Shown here one piece after another: positions 6,000-9,717 of a stretch of 9,717 nt of DNA. Position 1 is the first letter of the stretch, and every line of letters begins with the position of its first letter. Source of the DNA: RGIG3159 sp045640565 (GTDB taxonomy: Bacteria; Bacillota; Clostridia; Oscillospirales; Oscillospiraceae); NCBI GenBank assembly GCA_045640565.1, contig JAZUFG010000080.1:1-9717 (forward strand). The letters are read 5' to 3'. Position numbers and translations under genes: made by a program. The notes under the pieces are model-generated. The model was not told where the DNA came from. It did not search any database and was given only the letters and a program-made list of their open reading frames with translations.

Positions 6000-8021
6000 A
6001 TGAATGAAAGTAATTTGAATCCGGCTATCGCCATTTCGATAGCCGGCCTAAAGAAACAATATCGGTTGGGCCAGATCGGCGGCACTACCCTTCAGGCAGA
6101 GCTTCAGTCCTGGTGGGCCAAAAAGCGGGGCAGGGAAGATCCCAACCTCCGCATCGGCGCGGATCCCCGTCTCATCGGCCAGAAATTCTGGGCCCTGGAC
6201 GGTGTGGATCTGACGGTCCGCAAGGGAGAAGCTTTGGGCATCATCGGTGCCAACGGCGCCGGTAAGTCCACCCTGCTCAAAATTCTCTCCCGTATTACTG
6301 CTCCCACCGAGGGGGACATTGATATCTACGGTCGGGTCAGCTCTATGCTGGAGGTGGGAACCGGTTTCCACGGCGAGATGACAGGCCGGGAAAACATCTA
6401 TCTGAACGGCGCCATCCTGGGCATGACCCGGAAGGAGATTGATGCCCGCATGGAAGATATCATCGATTTTTCCGAGGTCCGGGATTTTATTGATACCCCC
6501 GTTAAGCGCTATTCCTCCGGCATGTTTGTCAAGCTGGCCTTTGCCGTGGCGGCCCATCTCAACAGTGAGATCATGGTCATGGATGAGGTCCTGGCCGTGG
6601 GCGATATGGCTTTCCAGAAGAAATGCCTCAGCAAAATGCGGGAGGCGGCCAATGTTCAGGGCCGCACGGTCCTCTATGTCAGCCACAATATGAACACCAT
6701 CCGGGAGCTCTGCACCCGCTGTATTGTCCTGGACAAGGGCAGGATCGTCTTTGACGGGGATGTGGAGCAGGCCATTGCCCTCTATATGGACTTGGCCATC
6801 GGAGAGGACGAGGTGGATATGGATTTAAGCCAAAAACCCCATGCCACCCCGGACATGGATTTCGGCATCACCATGACCCATTTGACCCTCCGGGATAAGG
6901 TCCTCCCTATCTATGATAATCAGGAACCGCTGAAGATGGATTTGACCGTTAAAATCTCCAAGCCTGTCAAAAATGTTCTCTTCCGCCTGACCCTCCGCAC
7001 GGATACGGACCAGGCTCTTGCCACCTCCTGGTCCGAGCCCCGGAACTTCTTCAGGCTGGGTGAGGAAAAGGTCAGTTATTCCCTCCCCCTCTCCACCCTG
7101 GCCAAGGGCACCCTCTACTGCTCCATCGGCCTGTTCTATCGGAATGACCTGGGGGCCATGGTGGGCATCGACCATATCACCCGGGCCTTTAAGATTGAGA
7201 TTCAGCCCCGGCTGGGCGCTGCCTTCTGGCATACCGGCGCCTATGGCTACCTGAAGCTTCCGGATATGGCCTGCCTCACCCATACGGGCATTTATAAAAT
7301 TGCCGATACGGTGGTGGAGATCCGTTCCTTCTATGAGCAGGTCCACATGCTCTGCCGGGACTATGTCTGGGAAGGCACTCCGGAGCTGACCCTGGAAATC
7401 ACGGAAGAAGATCTTGCTCTGGAGCAGGAAAAAGCCAAAGAGACTGCAAAACAGGAGGGCAGACAGGCAAGTGCTTCCCCTGCCTATCTGGAGACCCTGG
7501 CAGTTTACCGCAAGTTAGCCCGAGCTCTCGTTGCCAAAAATATTCTCCTCTTCCATGGTTCTGCTATCGCTGTGGATGACTGTGCTTATCTCTTCACAGC
7601 CAGGAGCGGCACAGGCAAGAGCACCCACACCAGACTTTGGCGGGAGCGCTTCGGGGAGCGGGCCTATATGGTCAATGACGATAAGCCCCTTTTGAAGATC
7701 ACGGAAGAGGGCGTCCTTGTTTACGGCACTCCATGGGACGGCAAGCATCGCCTGAGCCGCAATACCTCTGTTCCCCTCAAGGCCATCTGCGTTTTGCATC
7801 GCGGGGAGGAGAATGAGATTCATCCGATCTCTGCCTCGGAGGCCCTTCCCGAGCTCCTTCAGGCCTGCTATCGCCCGGAGGATCCTGCAGATATGCTTCT
7901 GTTTTTAGGCCTTCTTGACAGGCTTATGAAAAAGTCGGGCCTCTATAGCCTTCACTGCAATATGGACCCGGAAGCTGCCCGGGTTTCTTATGAGGGCATG
8001 AAGGGAGGAAGAGAATGCTGA
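6000..8021 (+). CDS. Wzt-like ABC exporter ATPase fused to an HprK/PEPCK-like kinase domain
   Basis: A 673-residue fusion. Residues 1-265 are a TagH/Wzt-type ABC ATPase: Walker A GANGAGKST (83-91), signature YSSGM (171-175), Walker B IMVMDE (191-196), switch H229. Residues about 285-405 resemble the Wzt C-terminal beta-sandwich, which in O-antigen systems binds the polymer end. From about 423, a methionine after KLPD, a second protein seems to begin: IYKIADTVVEI (430-440), then an HprK/PEPCK-like P-loop kinase with LFHGSAIAV (517-525), ARSGTGKST (534-542), NDDKPLL (559-565) and GTPWDGKHRLS (576-586). Relatives of this second part are usually separate genes. No stop codon, frameshift or ribosome site is seen at the junction (7266). 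The frame extends to an ATG at 5925, but those 25 codons are translated tandem repeat; the ATG at 6000 has a weak GGTG. The ATPase surely pairs with the upstream permease; the kinase substrate is unknown. Confidence 0.9.
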   Translation: MNESNLNPAIAISIAGLKKQYRLGQIGGTTLQAELQSWWAKKRGREDPNLRIGADPRLIGQKFWALDGVDLTVRKGEALGIIGANGAGKSTLLKILSRITAPTEGDIDIYGRVSSMLEVGTGFHGEMTGRENIYLNGAILGMTRKEIDARMEDIIDFSEVRDFIDTPVKRYSSGMFVKLAFAVAAHLNSEIMVMDEVLAVGDMAFQKKCLSKMREAANVQGRTVLYVSHNMNTIRELCTRCIVLDKGRIVFDGDVEQAIALYMDLAIGEDEVDMDLSQKPHATPDMDFGITMTHLTLRDKVLPIYDNQEPLKMDLTVKISKPVKNVLFRLTLRTDTDQALATSWSEPRNFFRLGEEKVSYSLPLSTLAKGTLYCSIGLFYRNDLGAMVGIDHITRAFKIEIQPRLGAAFWHTGAYGYLKLPDMACLTHTGIYKIADTVVEIRSFYEQVHMLCRDYVWEGTPELTLEITEEDLALEQEKAKETAKQEGRQASASPAYLETLAVYRKLARALVAKNILLFHGSAIAVDDCAYLFTARSGTGKSTHTRLWRERFGERAYMVNDDKPLLKITEEGVLVYGTPWDGKHRLSRNTSVPLKAICVLHRGEENEIHPISASEALPELLQACYRPEDPADMLLFLGLLDRLMKKSGLYSLHCNMDPEAARVSYEGMKGGREC

Positions 8022-8491
8022 CAGAACAGACCAACCTGGAGGAATTCCTCCAAAAGCAGGGCTATCTGGTCTATCCCAATGTGGGAGCCAGCATGCGGCC
8101 CCTTCTCCGCCAGGGCAAGGACCTGATGTTTATTGAAAAGAAGGGTCCCGGCCGCTGCAAAAAATATGACGCAGTACTCTATAAACGGGGAGAAAAATAT
8201 ATCCTCCATAGGATCCTGCAGGTTCGGGAGGAGGATTATGTCATTGTGGGAGATAACTGCTGGCGCCGGGAATTCGGCATTCAGGATAGCCGGATCCTGG
8301 GTGTCCTTACTGCCGTCCAGCGGGGCAAACGAAAAATCCTGGTCACGGATTGGGACTACCGCCTTTATGTTCACCTTTGGTGCGACTTTTATCTTCTGCG
8401 GTCGGCCGTCCTCATCCTGAAAATGTTCCTTTTCCGGGCACTCCATTTGGCAAAAGCAGCCCTCCGAAAGCTGGGCCTCTATAAAAAATAA
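8015..8491 (+). CDS. S24/S26-family signal peptidase-like protein
   Basis: A 158-residue protein with the signal-peptidase-like box GASMRPLLRQGKDL (24-37; candidate nucleophile Ser26). It continues with YDAVLYKRGEKYILHRIL (51-68), where His65 fits the Ser-His dyad of SipW/Sec11-type S26 enzymes, and then VIVGDN (76-81), matching the conserved GDN. Unlike a true signal peptidase it has no N-terminal membrane anchor. Residues about 118-150 are hydrophobic with basic residues and might associate with the membrane. Its ATG overlaps the end of the fusion gene by 7 bases, with GGAGG (8004-8008) six bases upstream, so translation is probably coupled. Similar proteins occur beside HprK-like kinases in Clostridia, to my recollection. 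The cleaved substrate, and whether it is an active protease, are unknown. Confidence 0.8.
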   Translation: MLTEQTNLEEFLQKQGYLVYPNVGASMRPLLRQGKDLMFIEKKGPGRCKKYDAVLYKRGEKYILHRILQVREEDYVIVGDNCWRREFGIQDSRILGVLTAVQRGKRKILVTDWDYRLYVHLWCDFYLLRSAVLILKMFLFRALHLAKAALRKLGLYKK

Positions 8492-8519
8492 CCGTCCGTT
8501 CAACCGGTCGGTTATTTTT
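8484..8519 (+). terminator. Intrinsic terminator of the exporter operon, overlapping the last stop codon
   Basis: An 11-bp stem (8484-8494 with 8509-8519) continues after one T-T mismatch with three G-C pairs (8496-8498 / 8505-8507) and a 6-base loop. The right arm ends in TTTTT. The TAA stop of the S26-like gene (8489-8491) lies in the left arm, so ribosomes finishing that gene would cover the stem. Confidence 0.85.
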
Positions 8520-8545
8520 CCGCCTTCTTGCGGCTAAAGTGAGAA

Positions 8546-8574
8546 TTGCAAAGGGGAAAAGGTTGTAATAAAAT
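8546..8574 (+). promoter_or_regulatory. Possible promoter of the antirepressor pseudogene
   Basis: TTGCAA (8546-8551) and TAAAAT (8569-8574) are 17 bases apart and match consensus at 4 of 6 and 5 of 6. They lie about 90 bases before the start codon of the BRO-N remnant. Confidence 0.45.
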
Positions 8575-8666
8575 TTTTCGGGGGCCGTCCATCTTCGGCA
8601 GCATCCGTAATTTTGTCAACCGGTGAGTATGTTCGTGCGATTTGAAAAACGGCGGAGGAATATTTA

Positions 8667-8948
8667 ATGACACAAAAAACCGCAATTCGATTTTTTGAAG
8701 ATGCCCCCGTGCGTGCCGTTTGGGACGATGAGACCGCAAAATGGTGGTTTTGCGCAGTGGATATCGTCGAAGCACTGACAAAATCAAAGAATCCGAGAAA
8801 TTACTGGGCAAAATTCAAAAGCCGGCACAATGAGTTGATGACGATTTGTCGCCGACTGAAATAAAAGGCAAACGACGGAAAGTTTTACAATACCGATGTT
8901 GTGGACGAAAGCGGATTCAATACCGTTATCGCGCTGATCCCGAGCAAA
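8667..8948 (+). pseudogene. BRO-N/phage antirepressor family remnant with in-frame stop
   Basis: The reading frame starts at ATG 8667 after GGAGG (8654-8658). It gives a typical BRO-N beginning: IRFFEDAPVRAVWDDE, then WWFCAVDIVEALTKSKNPRNY (about residues 26-46) and KFKSRHNELMTICRRLK (49-65). A TAA at 8862-8864 interrupts it. The same frame continues past the stop with the expected next segment, KANDGKFYNTDVVDESG and VIALIPSK, up to about 8948. After that family resemblance ends, and the frame runs as unrelated sequence to a stop near 9009. BRO-N domains occur in phage antirepressors and other mobile-element proteins, usually with a second C-terminal domain that is missing here. So this is a nonsense-mutated and 3'-truncated remnant. 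A short 65-residue peptide could still be made. It marks this area as former phage or mobile DNA. Confidence 0.82.
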
Positions 8949-8954
8949 AACCTC

Positions 8955-8983
8955 TTGCAATCCAATTCTCATCAACCTATAAT
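8955..8983 (+). promoter_or_regulatory. Strong predicted promoter of the orphan membrane protein gene
   Basis: TTGCAA (8955-8960) is followed after 17 bases by a perfect TATAAT (8978-8983). Transcription would begin near 8990, at the base of a 6-bp hairpin (AACGAA 8990-8995 / TTCGTT 9001-9006, 5-base loop). That hairpin would sit at the very 5' end of the mRNA, just before the ribosome binding site. Confidence 0.65.
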
Positions 8984-9026
8984 GGCCTTAACGAATATTT
9001 TTCGTTCATAAAAAGGAGAAAAGAAT

Positions 9027-9578
9027 ATGGAAAAGAAATCCAGTTTGAAAACGGGGCAATTGATTGCGCTGATTGCAATTGCCGTATTAAACATTCTTTG
9101 GATTGTATGTAATCTCATATTGTTCAAAGTAAGTATTGCGTCTAAAATCTGCATTCCAATCGCTATGTTTGTCATAGCGGTGATCTATGCGCTGTACGGA
9201 TACAAAAAGCCGCATGGTAATCATATGAGATATTTGTTGTTGACATATGTCGTGTATGAAGGGATTGTATTTATTCGCAGCATACCCTCACAACCCACTT
9301 ATCTGATGGTAGTTTATTTAGCAATTATCGTTCTGTCCACATATATGGCAGGAAGACTTGATCGATACAAGCAGAATTTAGTGATTAGTATAATTGTTTT
9401 GATCCTTCAGGCCGTTAATTCTTTTTATTTTGTCGATCGGGCAATTAATCGTAATTCTCTGTCCTTCGCCTCCTTCTTTAGTTTCATTGGATCGGTGACC
9501 ATTTGGCTCGCAATTGCCGCAAGCTATATCATCCGCTACAAGCCTCATATTGAAGCTGGCTTGGCTGACAAAAATTAA
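9027..9578 (+). CDS. Orphan multi-pass membrane protein of unknown function
   Basis: A 183-residue, strongly hydrophobic protein that I do not recognise. About six membrane helices are visible, near residues 11-33, 36-57, 66-85, 89-108, 116-136 and 146-168, with short loops, a Lys-rich N-terminus and a short polar C-terminus. No catalytic or binding motif stands out. Translation is well supported: AAGGAG at 9013-9018, 8 bases before the ATG, and a near-consensus promoter. Codon use is more AT-rich than in the exporter operon, suggesting separate origin together with the neighbouring antirepressor remnant. The stop codon TAA (9576-9578) takes its last two bases from the right inverted repeat, so the C-terminus may have been fixed or shortened when that element arrived. 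A membrane-embedded immunity or sensor role is conceivable but unsupported. Confidence 0.75.
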   Translation: MEKKSSLKTGQLIALIAIAVLNILWIVCNLILFKVSIASKICIPIAMFVIAVIYALYGYKKPHGNHMRYLLLTYVVYEGIVFIRSIPSQPTYLMVVYLAIIVLSTYMAGRLDRYKQNLVISIIVLILQAVNSFYFVDRAINRNSLSFASFFSFIGSVTIWLAIAASYIIRYKPHIEAGLADKN

Positions 9579-9717
9579 AGACTAACTATTAAAAGTCAAT
9601 CCCAAAAATGAGAAAAGATGTGGAATTTGCAGACGGTGAAAAAGGGCGTAATAACCTGAGCGTCCCGCAAGGCGCTCTGCAAACAAAATATAAAGCAGTC
9701 AGGCAGCAGACTGAAAA
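9577..9717. repeat. Right copy of the 141-bp terminal inverted repeat
   Basis: Inverted partner of positions 1-141, with one mismatch in 141 bases (9608 a against 110 c). The inner edge begins AAAGACTAACTATTAAAAG. The bases just inside differ between the copies apart from a shared AAAT (9572-9575 here), so the element boundary is near 9577. The outer edge coincides with the window end, so the true repeat may be longer. Confidence 0.93.
9608..9717 (+). CDS. Partial outward-reading ORF in the right repeat (N-terminal 36 codons, ATG start)
   Basis: ATG at 9608 opens a frame that runs off the window after 36 codons. The peptide begins MRKDVEFADGEKGRNN and ends with a basic, Gln-rich stretch. An in-frame TAA at 9590-9592 precedes it, and the other two frames contain stops. 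The left repeat encodes the same peptide from GTG. No clear ribosome binding site is visible. The family is not recognised; a mobile-element gene such as a transposase is the most economical guess, because the ORF lies inside a repeat present at least twice. Confidence 0.42.
   Translation, partial: MRKDVEFADGEKGRNNLSVPQGALQTKYKAVRQQTE

Noticed and set aside
1..9717. Site-specific invertible (phase-variable) segment
   Set aside because: No recombinase or invertase gene is visible in the window, and the interior carries housekeeping genes. Homologous inversion between repeats remains possible and is noted in the findings.
1..9717. CRISPR array, tRNA or rRNA genes
   Set aside because: No regularly spaced repeats, cloverleaf-like segments with acceptor ends, or rRNA-like conserved blocks were found on either strand.

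Overview
The window looks like a chromosomal piece from a Gram-positive anaerobe of the Clostridia type (Bacillota, probably gut-associated). The evidence is a membrane-anchored VanW/YoaR-type wall protein, a TagGH/Wzm-Wzt type exporter with no sign of an outer-membrane partner, MEP-pathway isoprenoid synthesis, GGAGG-type ribosome binding sites and a moderately GC-rich core. The taxon is inferred from family resemblance only; no rRNA or other direct marker is present.

Layout. Positions 1-141 and 9577-9717 are inverted copies of one sequence (140 of 141 bases match by hand alignment), so both ends of the window lie in the same repeated element. Each copy carries the start of an outward-reading ORF, and the single mismatch turns its ATG into GTG. 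Positions 142-365 hold no gene but contain two hairpins and a good promoter. Next come a VanW-domain protein (366-2228, +) and a bidirectional terminator. A reverse-strand rsmE-dxs operon (4854 down to 2306) is read from a well-formed promoter near 4884-4912. Divergent from it is a forward operon: an ABC-2 polysaccharide exporter permease (5029-5880), a Wzt-like ATPase fused in frame to an HprK/PEPCK-like kinase domain (6000-8021), and a small S26-like Ser/His protein (8015-8491). This operon ends in a terminator whose stem contains the last stop codon. Beyond about 8520 the sequence is more AT-rich and accessory in character: a phage BRO-N/antirepressor pseudogene with an in-frame stop, then an orphan multi-pass membrane protein (9027-9578) whose stop codon overlaps the right repeat.

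How the genes may work together. rsmE and dxs are housekeeping genes (16S rRNA methylation; deoxyxylulose phosphate for isoprenoids and cofactors). The divergent operon is the most interesting part. The permease and ATPase should export a wall polymer or surface glycan. The ATPase carries a Wzt-type beta-sandwich domain and, unusually, a complete HprK-like kinase domain. The coupled S26-like protein overlaps the fusion gene by 7 bases, which suggests the kinase and the peptidase-like protein act together with the transporter. The substrate of that kinase/peptidase pair cannot be read from the sequence.
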